A stretch of 64,000 bases of DNA from Paraspadella gotoi (GCA_051294375.1 CM119269.1:16000455-16064454); one strand, 5' to 3'. Positions 10,801 to 23,635 are shown, counted from the first letter of the stretch. The notes: generated from the letters alone by a model not told the origin. Made by a program: numbers and translations.

Positions 10801-11790
10801 TGGGGTGTGGCGTTTAATCAGATAAGTAATTAACATACAATCCAATTCAGACATTTCAGTATTTCATATCTCGACGTCTGAGAAAATTATTAATTCAACT
10901 GAGAGTAATAATATGTAAGCTACAGGTTGTTCCGTTCACAACGCTGCCTAACCATGCGAAACTTTCCCTTCTTGTGCGCCGATCCACTGTTAAAGCGCGA
11001 CGTCAATTTACTTGCGTTGCCGGAGAGCCCACTCCAGGTGGGGAGCTTGATGCTCTGCTAAAGACCAGAATATGGCGTGTAGCAGCGATCTTTTCTTCCG
11101 TATGCTTTTGTGACTGCATGCTCTCGATTCACCTATTCCTCCAACTAATTTTGAAAACGGACGGCAGAGGACATCTTTTTGCGAAGAAGCTGCAGCCATT
11201 AGATTCGAACCGTAAACGTAGGACCGAGTTGCTTTGTCGAGAAGCTGGGACCTGGAAATCACACGCTCTCATTAAAAGTGGAAAACAGATTGATTAAGTA
11301 TCGGATAAAAAGCACGCGTCTCAAACCAAAAGGCTTCCTGAAAATTAGAATTAAATCCAACCAAACTTTACCTTCGGTGAATTGTTTCTTTTGTTATAAA
11401 AAATAAGAGATTTTGGCTCTTTCCCGCGATCGTTAGTTTCGGTTGTCGCTGGTCTGACTCAAATTCCTCGCGCATGATCGGGTTGGCTATACATAAAGGC
11501 TTTTTAAAGGTGACGTCGCTCTATCGTTTCTTAGGAGTTCCAAACTGCGTGTAATGAGCAAAAGGTTCAACAAACCGTTCAAACCTAAAGATTCCTTAGA
11601 CTTGGCAAATCGCTTACCAAAAAATTCCTCGCCAATGAAATATTCAAGCAAAAGGTTAGTTCTCATATCGGTCCGCCTCGCCACCGAAATGCCGCGTTCT
11701 TGTTCGCGCTAGTCGATAGATCGCGCGTTGTACAGAGTAAGAAAAAACGAACAAAATGAACATCGATAGTAGATGAAAAAAAGAGAATCG
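10801..11790. other. Mixed-composition spacer without recognised gene, unit 1
   Basis: Short open frames on both strands, the longest 107 codons at 10974-11297. No family is recognised. Equivalent: 21400-22389. Confidence 0.4.
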
Positions 11791-11794
11791 CAGG

Positions 11795-11910
11795 GGAAGC
11801 CGTCACGTGACCGCCGCCGACCAATGGGAGCCCGGCAATCCCAAGCGGCTCCCTCCCTCATCCGGGTATACGGAAAGCCTCAATTCTTTTTTCGCCCGAC
11901 TCAGTCTAGT
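11795..11910 (+). promoter_or_regulatory. Candidate Pol II promoter, unit 1
   Basis: Within about 100 bases there is a perfect 10-bp palindrome GTCACGTGAC (E-box, bHLH type) at 11802-11811, a CCAAT box at 11821-11825, and an arthropod-type initiator TCAGTC at 11901-11906. A CpG-rich region follows, then exon-like open sequence and a GTGAGT donor at 12466. Element identity and spacing are seen; promoter activity is inferred. Confidence 0.35.
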
Positions 11911-12237
11911 TCGTTGTTTCCTTACTGATTTCGCGTTTTTTTCTTGACTTTTCACGATTGTCTCGTATTCCTACGTTCGAAACCCGCTCATTAGAAGGTC
12001 ATCAAGTAGAGAGCGAACAGTTCGGAACAGGAAGGTCTGACAGTCTCCAAACGTAGAGAGACTGGAGATCCCTCAGGGGGCTTGAGGGTCCTAGGCCCCG
12101 AGACGAGCAATATACTCGCCCCCGCCGCCACCTGCCCCACCGACACCCCCTTACTCCCCCCGTTTTACCGTTGGTATTTCGCAGCCCCAGAATTCCGTCG
12201 GTTTGGGGACTCGCCCGTAACCAACGACACCTTCTGA

Positions 12238-12465
12238 TGCCCGCGAGCGGTGGGCTTAGTCCGCGAGAGGGCGGCCTCTGCTCGCTGCTCTCGCAGCCTA
12301 CGTGGCGGCCAGTCTGATCATCCCCACTGCCGGAATGACGAGACAGAGGACTGGAGTCGTCCTACCGACGATGATTCGTCACTGAACAGCTTTAGGTATA
12401 GGATATTCGTAACCGATTTTTCGAGCGAGTCTACAGCGCAAATCGTTTCGACGCTTTGGAGGCTG
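12238..12465 (+). CDS. Exon-like open frame before a GTGAGT donor, unit 1
   Basis: Open from the stop at 12235 to a consensus splice donor (G|GTGAGT at 12465/12466), with no ATG, so it would be an internal exon or need an upstream start. The later part is acidic and polar (RNDETEDWSRPTDDDSS) and looks more protein-like than its surroundings. Phase at the donor is 0, compatible with the exon-like frame at 13037. Product unknown. Confidence 0.25.
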
Positions 12466-13036
12466 GTGAGTTTTCCCGCCAGATGACGTCCCGAGCTGGG
12501 GGTTTTAGCTCGTTTTATTCAAACGCCTCGCCCTCCCTTCTTTGTTTCTCCTTTATTCTTATCTTTCTTTTTTCGAAATTCGATTTTTGGAATTTAGGAA
12601 ATTTTTAATTTCTGTCTATGAATTTGATGAAAATATTTTTATGAAAATAACCGCTTTCCCCGCCTCTTGGCATGGGCATTTCGTGGCGAGGCGGGACCCG
12701 ATATGAAGAAGTTTTAATTCCTTTATGGATATTAGTTCTATATCGACGTACCGCCTCGCCACGATTCCCACCGTACCGCCTCCTTTTTTTCTTTCCTACT
12801 CATGTTCTCTTCTCCGGCTTGGGCCGATTGGCTTAGGGAAAGGGGTTTGGGGAGAATGAGGGGAGTCACGGTAAGAGTTTTTTTCCGTTTAATTATCTCG
12901 CGCTAATTTGTTTTTACCGCTTACGTTTTTTCCCTCCCCTGACGATTCCATTAATCCGGTCCGGACGTTTTTCTATTCCACACGCTTCGCCGTTTGCGAG
13001 TCAACGAAATTCCTTCCATGCTGTTCCGACATTCAG

Positions 13037-13183
13037 GTAGGCGGCCCCCTCTCAGATCTCGAGTACATGCTCTCGCTCGGACCCGTTTTCACACGCGTCT
13101 CGCCTCTACCCAAGCGTCAATCATCCCACCACAGTAGATGCCAGGATCCGGACGCCCAATACTCCATCCGAGTTCGGCGGTAG
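13037..13183 (+). CDS. Exon-like open frame after a CAG acceptor, unit 1
   Basis: Starts after GACATTCAG and runs 48 codons to TAG at 13181-13183. Phase 0 matches the donor at 12466, giving a 571-base T-rich candidate intron. Encodes VGGPLSDLEYMLSLGPV near its start. No family is recognised, and splicing is an inference from two short motifs. Confidence 0.22.
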   Translation, partial: VGGPLSDLEYMLSLGPVFTRVSPLPKRQSSHHSRCQDPDAQYSIRVRR

Positions 13184-13442
13184 GAGGGGAGAAAGTTTCG
13201 TCTTTCGGATGACGACGTCGGCGGTTTTCGACGGCTCCCTGCCCGCCCGAGCAGGTCAGCGCCGGTCCAGGTTCGTACCATGGTTGGCATCTCTTCGCTG
13301 CGTTTGGGGAAGGGGTTCTTCTCACCGGCCAACTGGAACCTCGCTGGCGACGCCCAATGCTGATCGGCAACAAGTAACGCCAGCTGAGTACCCGTACGCT
13401 CGCTTCTCCCCGTAGTTCCACCGCTCCCAGACGCCTGGACAC

Positions 13443-13857
13443 GTGCCATCTTCCGCTTCAATCTTCTGTCTGGCGTTTATCCAAAGGGGAAATAACTGTC
13501 TGGCTACTCTCGCTCCTTTTCACGCTTGTCGATGGCAGGAGAAACGCGCTACCGCGCATGCCATCCTACAGTTGTCGAATGAGATCTTGTCTGCGCGGAA
13601 TCAAGGAGGCTCTCCGTTCCGGCTCGCTCCAGAAATGAGGTCAGCGCTGGCGTCGACGCCCTTGCCGCCCCGCTTCGCGACGCAGAGCTCTTATTCAAGC
13701 GGCCAGCGTCCCTCAACACTTTTCAGTCGGCGAGCATCCGCCAGACCATCCCAATACTCGCCTGTGGCCGCGCGCCAGAGGATCTCCGCGCCACGCCTTT
13801 ACTCAGCCTGCAGCTGACCCACCCGCAATTCTTTCTCTTTTGGTATTCAGGGTAAGC
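13443..13857 (+). pseudogene. Possible frameshifted coding remnant, unit 1
   Basis: A plus frame from about 13520 reads protein-like (WQEKRATAHAILQLSNEI) to about 13640. Composition then favours another frame, which continues with SAGVDALAAPLRDAELLFK and ends at a TAA at about 13850. A frame change near 13640 would join them; I have not joined them. The style recalls retroelement Gag/capsid-like sequence, but no diagnostic motif is present. The upstream start is GTG, not ATG. Equivalent: 24042-24456. Confidence 0.2.
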
Positions 13858-14549
13858 GCAGGTAGAGGAATCGGCGACTCAATATCGACGCTTACCTAAC
13901 GAAACGAGATCGCTCGCGCCAAAACCCGCTGCCGACAGCGCCCTCATCATTTCCATCCGAGCCCGCGTTCATGAAATAAGAAGAATATGAAAATATGGGA
14001 GGAGAACAAATGTAGGATTCGCTTGGGAAGTTGGTAGGGATGAAGGAAGGTTGGATTTTCTTTTCTATTGGTGCAACGTGTTGTGTTAGGGTGTTGAGTC
14101 AAGGCTTTTTTAAAAAAAGAAGTAGAGACAGATTTGCGAAACTGTCAACTATTTCGTGAGATATTTTAGTCTTAGTCTCAGTCTCAGTTTTATTTTTTTT
14201 TTAAATTAATGATAAGATTTAATCTTAAAAATATTGCGATTACGTTTCTTATATGAATAGATAATGGATATTAAATAAGTTTCATGTTGATAAGAATAGT
14301 ACCAATTATTTTTTGTTTTTTATTTATTTAATCATTCATTTTTTAAAAAATTTAGTCTGTCTCGTTTCATTGTTGCATTTGGACGACTATCAAGGCGAAA
14401 TCGCTGTCACCGCTTTCTCTCACAGATCCGGGAAACTATAACAGGTGTCACAATCACCATGTAACATTTTTTCCTCAATTTTACAATCATCGGCGGGAGT
14501 TTTTGTCTTCTTCGTTTTCTATTTTGATCCAAGAGGATATTTTACAGGA

Positions 14550-14695
14550 AAAAGAAAGAAAGAAAAAAGAAAGAAAGAAATACAAATAGAAAAAAGAAAT
14601 AAAGAAAGAAAGAAAGAAAGAAAGAAATGTAGAAAGAAAGAAAGAAAGCTAGAAAGAAAGAAAGAAAGAAGAAGATAGAAAAAAAAAGATAGAAA
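14550..14695 (+). repeat. (GAAA)n-like purine tract, unit 2
   Basis: Same tract as 4015-4165, here with cleaner AAAG periodicity. Confidence 0.9.
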
Positions 14696-15680
14696 AATGA
14701 AGCCAGAAATACAAAACAGTTTTTAGCCAAATAATAGAGAAACATCGTCTTTTTTCCTGGTGGCTCGATTCTCGAATAAATTTGGTTACCGATCGACGTG
14801 GAATTACGTCTAGTATACCGAGATAAAAAAATCATTAAAAATCGGTCCACGCTGTTCAAAAAGTTATGGGCAAAAAAACGGACAAAAAATAGCGCCTTCC
14901 GAGGGAAATCAACTTTCGCCTACCTAACGACGAAAAAGTGCGTTAACATTAAGATTTTGAACTACTAGTACTAATCTTAGTCCGACGAATCATGGTAAAG
15001 CCAAATCCTTATTCCGGAGCCAATAGAATAAACGGAAAATTACGGAAGCTGATTACGGAAAGAAAATGTTGATATTAAAGAAAACGAATATGTTAAAAGA
15101 AAGATGGTTAATATTGATACTGATACAACTTAATAAGTGATTGGATGATAATTTAATACTAATTAGGGGTTAATTTTACTTTCGCCAACCGGGGTTAGAG
15201 TGTACAGTGGCGAGAGCACAGCTGATCCGATTATACGTTAGAAGACCGAGGACTACTGGATAGATTCCATGTCGCCACTTCTTTTATTTTAACTGAAATT
15301 GTTCATTACAAGTTATCTTATATAAGGTAAGTTAAAAGTAAATCATAGTAAAAAACCCAAATATGGCCTGCTCTTGGCTGACGGGGTCAATCTTGGATCC
15401 ATGATCCATGAGTTCTTGGGATCGAATCTATTAATGCGTACTTGGTAAATTTATAATTATGCTCAGAAGTAACTAGAAATAAAGTAGCCCTATTAATAAA
15501 AACAAGACGGTGAATCTATTGCAAACGTAATATTAAATGACAAAGAATAAAAGTATTTAAATATTAAGCTCCTATCAAATAATTTTAAAACAAATTACAT
15601 GACCAGTTCATAAAAGAAACAGTACAAGCATTTATTTAAGAACATCCCCACATATTTAAATCAGCAAACCTGCCAGAAAT

Positions 15681-15840
15681 TATCCCCACAATCTTTTGCT
15701 GCGTATCATCACCCGCGTCTTTTGTGCGAATATCCCCACGTCTTTTGTGCTGGAATTCATCCCCGCGTTCTTTTTGCTTTACTGCGAATCATCCCCGCGT
15801 CTTTTGCTGCGAATCATCCCCGCATATTTTTGCTGCATCA
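15681..15840 (+). repeat. Minisatellite ATCCCCGCGTCTTTTGCTGC, unit 2
   Basis: Same array as 5124-5275, with one longer unit that contains an extra TTTACT. Confidence 0.88.
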
Positions 15841-16884
15841 TGTTAGGAATATTGATTAGAATAAATCTTGGTTAAAATAACTTTTATCATTTATTTAATA
15901 AAATTAGCAAACGTTGATAATTTACAATAAAATCTTATTACAGAATGGAAATTGCTTTTTGCTATTTCATCGATGCTTAGTAGCGTTTTTATTCAATTAT
16001 AATTCTTAAGAAAATTTTGTATTATACCCAACCCAACATTTATTATCAGTTTAGTTTGAATTTTTAACTGAATTTGATATATTCCAAATGACAATTAACC
16101 TTGGATGCCGCTTCCTCCACTTCCTGAGCGCCAATGGTAAACAGCTGGGACCCAGTCATCCCCCAAAACATCAGCTATATAAAAAAGATAATTTGTTAAA
16201 TGCCAATACACAAAAAATGACAGATGTTATAAGAAAAAAAAATTTTTAAAACACAACCGAATGATTTAATACTGATCAAAAAATAAGCGACTCGCTGTCT
16301 GAAAAAGGGATTTAAAAAAATAGAACTATTGGAATGATATGGAATAAAAAATATTTAAATTTTAATATCTCGCAGAGTTACTATTGAAAAAAATGGAAAA
16401 AAAATCTTAAATCACATGATCCATCGCTGAATATTATCTACAAAAAAAAGCGATAAAGTCTGGCGAGATAAAAATAATGGTGATGTTTTATTTATTACAA
16501 CTTGCTGCACTATATTGCCCCCTACCTCTTTGTCCGTCTCGCCACTAAGGTCGCAGAAAGATTGCTTGAGAACTGGACACGGATTCTCCCTCTCCGTTGT
16601 TCTTGCAAAACTTGACAAGTGGCGCCAGCTTAGGACCCGCCTAGTTACTCGTGCGTCCCGTCTCGCTCAGATCGGGGGCGAGACAAGGAAGATGGCTTGG
16701 TGCGGCGGCAACCATGCGTTGCGTGGCGTGCATGGTGACAATTTCTTAAACCGCTATAAAAAAAACTTAGCTAAAAAAATACCATTTTGCAAAATCCAGA
16801 AAAAAATTAATTATTTACTATTATATACTTTATAAAATTATATTTAAATTTATTATATATTTAATGCTAAACTTAATTTTAAAT

Positions 16885-17497
16885 ATAACCTTACCCTAAT
16901 TATCTTTAACCTTAACTTAACCTTAACCTTAACTTACCCCCAACCCTAATTTACCCCAACCCTAATTTCCCTCAACCCAATTTCCCTCAAACCCTAATTT
17001 CCCTCAACCTATTTACCCCCCAACCTTAATTACCCCACCACCCTTAATTCTACCCCAAACCCTGATTTACCCCACCCTAATTACCCTAAACCTAATTTCC
17101 TTCACCTTAATTTACCAACTAACTTACCTTTTCCCTAACCTTAATTAATCCCTACCCTAATTACCCCCCACCCTAATTTACCCCCACCCTAATTACCCTA
17201 ACCTAATTTCCCTCAACCTTAATTTACCCTCAACCTTAATTATCCTACCCTAATTTACCCCCACCCTAATTTACCCCCACCCTAATTACCTCTAACCTAA
17301 TTTCCCTCAAACCTTAATTTACCCTCAACCTTAATTATCCCTACCTATTTACCCCCACTCCTATAATTTACCTCCAACCCTAATTTACCCCAACCTTAAT
17401 TTACCCAACCCTAATCCCACAACCCTAATTACCCCAACCTAATTACCCCCACCCTAATTCACCCCCAAACCCTAATTTACTCCCAACCCTAATTACT
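16885..17497 (-). repeat. Telomere-like minisatellite (CCCTAATTTAC)n, unit 2
   Basis: Same array and about the same length as 6311-6917. Confidence 0.85.
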
Positions 17498-18012
17498 TAG
17501 TTTAATCTAATTTTTTTAATTTAATTTTTTTTGCACAAAAAAATGTTATAACAAAAATAACGCTGATATGAAGACTTGAAATTAGAATCGAAACATGGTC
17601 CATTTTTTTTCTTTGTGTCGACGAAAGGCTTGAGACGGTCAGTGGAAGTCCGAGTTGGCAGATCTGGGCCGCGAAGTCGAGGCGAAAGAACGGGCTCCTC
17701 AAGAAACGATCTCAATGGGCTGTCATAGATTTCGCGATGGCCGTCGCGGCGGACACGAGCGCCAAAGCGGCAACTTTGGAGGCCCGCTCGGAGTCTTTTG
17801 GGGATGATTAGATTGAGAAAGCTCTTCAGTCATATCGTATTTGGGCAAATAGTTCTGATAACTATATCGACTGTTTAACTTAGATCGGACTCCGGTCAAA
17901 ACGCCCCGCAGTTTTACCGAAACATCAAATTTTCTAAAATTTTCTTAGGTCGGTAATAACTTCTCTTATGCTATCATGTCTTTTTTTTTCGAAATTCTTT
18001 CGTGTTGTATGT

Positions 18013-18719
18013 ATTTGGGCCAAAATGATTTTGTTCAAACGAATTTTATTTAAACATGAAACACGTACATTGTTTCGGCTTTGGATTCAAGCCTTCTTCA
18101 GCGTCAATGATTTGTGAAATTTTACAGTTTTTTGTCGTGAAGAGAGGGATAAGAGAGAGAGAGAGAGGAGAGAGAGAGAGATAGGGCAAAGTATTCCAAC
18201 ACAGAGTTCAGAAAAATTAATAGTGTCAGTGGTGAGGACAGGTTAAGAGAGGACAGATAGAGATTTTAGTTTTAGGTATAATAACAGTTAAACTTTATTT
18301 GTTGTACATTGAAATTAATATTATTTTCTTCTCCCAATTAGTCTCTCTTCTCTTCTTCTCCCTCTCTCTCTCCTCTTCTCTCTCTCTCAAATTTTTTTCC
18401 TCCTCCTTTCTCAACCCTTTGACCATTCATTTCTTATTCAAAACTAAAATCTCTATCTGTCCTCATTCTTAACCTGCTCCTCACCACTTGACCACTATTA
18501 TTTTTCTGAACTCTTGTGTTGGAAACTTTTGCCCTATCTTCTCCTTCTCTCTCTCTCTTCTCTCTCTCCTCTCTCTCTTTCCCTTCTTTCACACAAAAAA
18601 CTGTTACCCAATTTCACAATCATGACGCTGAAGAAGGCTTGAATCCAAAAGCCAAACATTGTACGTTTTCATGTTTAAATTAAAATTCGTTGTGAAACAA
18701 AAAATCATTTTGCCCAAAT
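18013..18719. repeat. Long inverted repeat (fold-back), unit 2
   Basis: Same structure and landmarks as 7397-8112. Confidence 0.85.
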
Positions 18720-19551
18720 AAATTTTCTATAAAATCTATCTATTCATTTATAATTTTCGTAAAAAAAAGAAAAAAAAATCGGGGGAAATTAATGTTTTTT
18801 TATAAACACGAAAATCCCAACCTCCTCTGATTTTCGTGAACCGGGCTGGCTCGACGGAGTTGCCATGGCTTTCGATTTGGTTCTTGGCGGGAGGGCGTAA
18901 TGTAAAAGTTGCGCATTCAGGGCCATGTAAGAATCCGCAGAGCAAACAAAAGTCCAGATTCCTTTTTCATATATAAAAACCGTAAATTTTTCGAGTGACG
19001 TCCCCAGAAACATAAGACAAACGCAGAAATTGAATCTCTCAGTCAGTAATAGAACTAATTTAAGACTGGGCGGAACAACGCGGGAATTAAGCCCGAAAAA
19101 ACTCGTTAACAAGTAGCGACCGACCAATTCAATCTTTAAATGGAAACAGCATTAACTAGTCCATTATTGGTTATAATTATTGTTGTTAAAATATTTTTTT
19201 GCAAAATATGTTCCGAACCAGGTTATTTTATAATCGCAAATTAATTTATTATAATTGCTAATAATGTTAAAATTTTTTTGATAAGTTTTAAGTTTTAATT
19301 GATTATATCTGATAGAGCTTAAAAAGTTAAGCAAAAATATAATTACAACTTTTTACCGAGATTTTATCCGATTCTTACATCCTCGTTCTCAGACTCGTTT
19401 ACTCTATACCTTAGAGGAAAACACCTTGCTAAAATCATCGGATGCTGGATGAATGATGATTAATTTTTAAGGTTTTTTCAATTAACCACTTATCATCAAA
19501 ACTAATTTGAAAAAAGTTATCTTGTGTGTAGAAAATGAAACTTTTCATAGC

Positions 19552-19860
19552 CTATATTGAATTGCTTTTAAAAATAAAAAAATTCAAAAAAAAAATTTGA
19601 CATTTCCTATCTATAAATAAATCATTTAAAAATATTAAAACTAATGCTGCTGCCATTTTAGAAAATTTTGCTCCAAATTGAAAAAGTTTGTCTCGAAATA
19701 GTGTGAAGTTCATTTGAAAGGTTCCCAACATCAAATCGGACACCCATCCCATGACGAATCCTGCTCTATTAATCAGGATTATTCTTAAAATAAACAGCCA
19801 AGCTTGGTAATAATTTAAAAAATAATTAATACCCTGTTTGTTTTGTTTAGGACAAATCAA
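19552..19860 (-). CDS. Unrecognised 102-codon open frame, unit 2
   Basis: Identical translation to 8953-9261 at an offset of 10,599 bases. In the decayed copy after 29156 this segment is deleted, so it is not needed for persistence of the repeat. Confidence 0.2.
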   Translation of the reverse strand: MICPKQNKQGINYFLNYYQAWLFILRIILINRAGFVMGWVSDLMLGTFQMNFTLFRDKLFQFGAKFSKMAAALVLIFLNDLFIDRKCQIFFLNFFIFKSNSI

Positions 19861-22393
19861 AAAATCTATCTACCTTATTGGAGGCCGCGACGCCTTCCTG
19901 TGGCGTCTCCGACCCGAGGACGCGCAGTCATCGACCTTCAGTCACAGAGATTCTCGCGCCGCAAGCGACCGTCTTTCAGTCTGGTCGCTATTTTTGAGTG
20001 GCATGCATTTCGGCTCAGGGTCTCGGTGAGAATGCAGTTCTATAAAGTCTCAAAGTTACCGAAAAGTGAATAATTCCCGTAAAAACCACGTCCCTTTGGG
20101 GTCCAATGCCGAACGCACCGCTCGTACGACCATCCCAGACGACTCGGTGAACCTTTCCGACAATACATCGGCCGACAGCTGTGAGAGGCTCAGACGCGAG
20201 CTCGTTACGGCGTCAGAGTAGCCTGTGTAATCTTCCACTTCTGCTCCTTCCTTCTAACTGTAAGAACTTCGAGGAGCTCTCATGCGTCTCTGAAGAGTTC
20301 GGCGAAGTACCCTAGTTCCATCTCGTTGGGAGCTGGCTTGTCGCACCTCCTACAACGGTGAACCTTGCAACCAGCTCAGCCCTTTTGGCCACCTTGCGGC
20401 ACCAGCCCGTTCCGGTTTCTCGCCGTGGCTTGGGATCAGACCCCATCGTTCGACGCGTTTTCATAACAAAGGGACTCTCTTTTCAGAGCGAGTCCCTACT
20501 ATTCGCACGATGTTCCTCCGTTGAGGATGATCAAAGGCGTTTGGTTCTTTCTCGTTTGAGATCTGTCCCCTCGCGCGTGCTCTCCGCTCACGTCTTCGGC
20601 GCTCTCTCTCTTTTCTTTCTGGGCACTCGCTTCGGCCTACTGAGGCCGCCCTTCGGGATGCCTTCGCTCAAGTTATCAAGCCACTGCTCGCTCGACCGCG
20701 GATCATGCCGCGCGTTTTGTTTCTCCAAGCTTTTCCAAGACAGGATCGCGTTGGGCCACAAGGCCCGTCCCTTCAGGGTTGGCGCCCTGCCGGCGTCATC
20801 GCGTGTGGCCCCATGCGGCTCGTGGGGAGTGGCTTCGAGTCCGCCGAATGTAGCCCGTCTCACGTTGTGCCTTTTGCGCCCCGATTACTGCCGCCCTCTT
20901 ACTCCGTTTTCGCTCTCACGGATTTGCCGAGGCGATCCGTAAAGGCTCTTTTTTAGAGCCCCAATGTCGACGCTCCGCCAGATCTACTCGTGCCATGGCC
21001 GAGTACTCGGAAGCTAATCACCCGACAGAAAAAGCGTGAAAACCCGGGTGCAGCAATTTCTCGCCGTCCTTTGTCTCCGCGCCCGGTAGACCTGGGTCGC
21101 GGAGATCAGCCCTATCTTCGGATTTAACTTGCGTGTTCCAGTGGTAATGCTAACTCAATGGGCGAATAAATACGTAAGTATTGACCGTTCTCTCGGTGAA
21201 CTACGTGACTCGTCCCCCGGCTCAGCACACTTCGACCGAGAGTGATGCAGCGTCGCCAGTACTGGGCCCTCCAGCAGCTCTAGCGCCGATAGAGGCGAGG
21301 AATCCTGAGCCGAGAGTATTTTTTGTTGACTTTTGTTTCTGTTTCACATGTCTGGTCACAGCGCGGTGTCTCGCCTTTTGGGGAGACAAAAGCTTAATGT
21401 GGGGTGTGGCGTTTAATCAGATAAGTAATTAACATACAATCCAATTCAGACATTTCAGTATTTCATATCTCGACGTCTGAGAAAATTATTAATTCAACTG
21501 AGAGTAATAATATGTAAGCTACAGGTTGTTCCGTTCACAACGCTGCCTAACCATGCGAAACTTTCCCTTCTTGTGCGCCGATCCACTGTTAAAGCGCGAC
21601 GTCAATTTACTTGCGTTGCCGGAGAGCCCACTCCAGGTGGGGAGCTTGATGCTCTGCTAAAGACCAGAATATGGCGTGTAGCAGCGATCTTTTCTTCCGT
21701 ATGCTTTTGTGACTGCATGCTCTCGATTCACCTATTCCTCCAACTAATTTTGAAAACGGACGGCAGAGGACATCTTTTTGCGAAGAAGCTGCAGCCATTA
21801 GATTCGAACCGTAAACGTAGGACCGAGTTGCTTTGTCGAGAAGCTGGGACCTGGAAATCACACGCTCTCATTAAAAGTGGAAAACAGATTGATTAAGTAT
21901 CGGATAAAAAGCACGCGTCTCAAACCAAAAGGCTTCCTGAAAATTAGAATTAAATCCAACCAAACTTTACCTTCGGTGAATTGTTTCTTTTGTTATAAAA
22001 AATAAGAGATTTTGGCTCTTTCCCGCGATCGTTAGTTTCGGTTGTCGCTGGTCTGACTCAAATTCCTCGCGCATGATCGGGTTGGCTATACATAAAGGCT
22101 TTTTAAAGGTGACGTCGCTCTATCGTTTCTTAGGAGTTCCAAACTGCGTGTAATGAGCAAAAGGTTCAACAAACCGTTCAAACCTAAAGATTCCTTAGAC
22201 TTGGCAAATCGCTTACCAAAAAATTCCTCGCCAATGAAATATTCAAGCAAAAGGTTAGTTCTCATATCGGTCCGCCTCGCCACCGAAATGCCGCGTTCTT
22301 GTTCGCGCTAGTCGATAGATCGCGCGTTGTACAGAGTAAGAAAAAACGAACAAAATGAACATCGATAGTAGATGAAAAAAAGAGAATCGCAGG

Positions 22394-22509
22394 GGAAGCC
22401 GTCACGTGACCGCCGCCGACCAATGGGAGCCCGGCAATCCCAAGCGGCTCCCTCCCTCATCCGGGTATACGGAAAGCCTCAATTCTTTTTTCGCCCGACT
22501 CAGTCTAGT
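22394..22509 (+). promoter_or_regulatory. Candidate Pol II promoter, unit 2
   Basis: Same sequence as 11795-11910: E-box palindrome at 22401-22410, CCAAT at 22420 and initiator at 22500. Confidence 0.35.
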
Positions 22510-22836
22510 TCGTTGTTTCCTTACTGATTTCGCGTTTTTTTCTTGACTTTTCACGATTGTCTCGTATTCCTACGTTCGAAACCCGCTCATTAGAAGGTCA
22601 TCAAGTAGAGAGCGAACAGTTCGGAACAGGAAGGTCTGACAGTCTCCAAACGTAGAGAGACTGGAGATCCCTCAGGGGGCTTGAGGGTCCTAGGCCCCGA
22701 GACGAGCAATATACTCGCCCCCGCCGCCACCTGCCCCACCGACACCCCCTTACTCCCCCCGTTTTACCGTTGGTATTTCGCAGCCCCAGAATTCCGTCGG
22801 TTTGGGGACTCGCCCGTAACCAACGACACCTTCTGA

Positions 22837-23064
22837 TGCCCGCGAGCGGTGGGCTTAGTCCGCGAGAGGGCGGCCTCTGCTCGCTGCTCTCGCAGCCTAC
22901 GTGGCGGCCAGTCTGATCATCCCCACTGCCGGAATGACGAGACAGAGGACTGGAGTCGTCCTACCGACGATGATTCGTCACTGAACAGCTTTAGGTATAG
23001 GATATTCGTAACCGATTTTTCGAGCGAGTCTACAGCGCAAATCGTTTCGACGCTTTGGAGGCTG
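22837..23064 (+). CDS. Exon-like open frame before a GTGAGT donor, unit 2
   Basis: Identical copy of 12238-12465. An intact identical copy in both units could reflect recent homogenisation, or one contig placed twice. Confidence 0.25.
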
Positions 23065-23635
23065 GTGAGTTTTCCCGCCAGATGACGTCCCGAGCTGGGG
23101 GTTTTAGCTCGTTTTATTCAAACGCCTCGCCCTCCCTTCTTTGTTTCTCCTTTATTCTTATCTTTCTTTTTTCGAAATTCGATTTTTGGAATTTAGGAAA
23201 TTTTTAATTTCTGTCTATGAATTTGATGAAAATATTTTTATGAAAATAACCGCTTTCCCCGCCTCTTGGCATGGGCATTTCGTGGCGAGGCGGGACCCGA
23301 TATGAAGAAGTTTTAATTCCTTTATGGATATTAGTTCTATATCGACGTACCGCCTCGCCACGATTCCCACCGTACCGCCTCCTTTTTTTCTTTCCTACTC
23401 ATGTTCTCTTCTCCGGCTTGGGCCGATTGGCTTAGGGAAAGGGGTTTGGGGAGAATGAGGGGAGTCACGGTAAGAGTTTTTTTCCGTTTAATTATCTCGC
23501 GCTAATTTGTTTTTACCGCTTACGTTTTTTCCCTCCCCTGACGATTCCATTAATCCGGTCCGGACGTTTTTCTATTCCACACGCTTCGCCGTTTGCGAGT
23601 CAACGAAATTCCTTCCATGCTGTTCCGACATTCAG

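Larger units (their letters stand above)
3437..13966. repeat. 10.6-kb tandem macro-repeat, unit 1
   Basis: Unit begins at TTCATGAAATAAGAAGAA and ends at a CCCGC motif, where the same TTCATGAAATAAG sequence resumes as unit 2. Left part (3437-8475) is AT-rich and matches units 2 and 3 with many single-base indels. Right part (8476-13966) appears identical to 19075-24565. It holds no rRNA, histone or other classic tandem gene that I can recognise. Internal features are listed separately. Confidence 0.93.

Noticed and set aside
10582-10833. Pro/Ala/Ser-rich frame as a Gag linker
   Set aside because: Suggestive composition only; no neighbouring retroelement domain.
13117-13461. Two minus frames of 114 and 117 codons
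   Set aside because: Antisense shadows of a GC-rich stretch, and they are mutually overlapping.
3437-13966. Histone gene cluster
   Set aside because: No histone motif on either strand of the unit.
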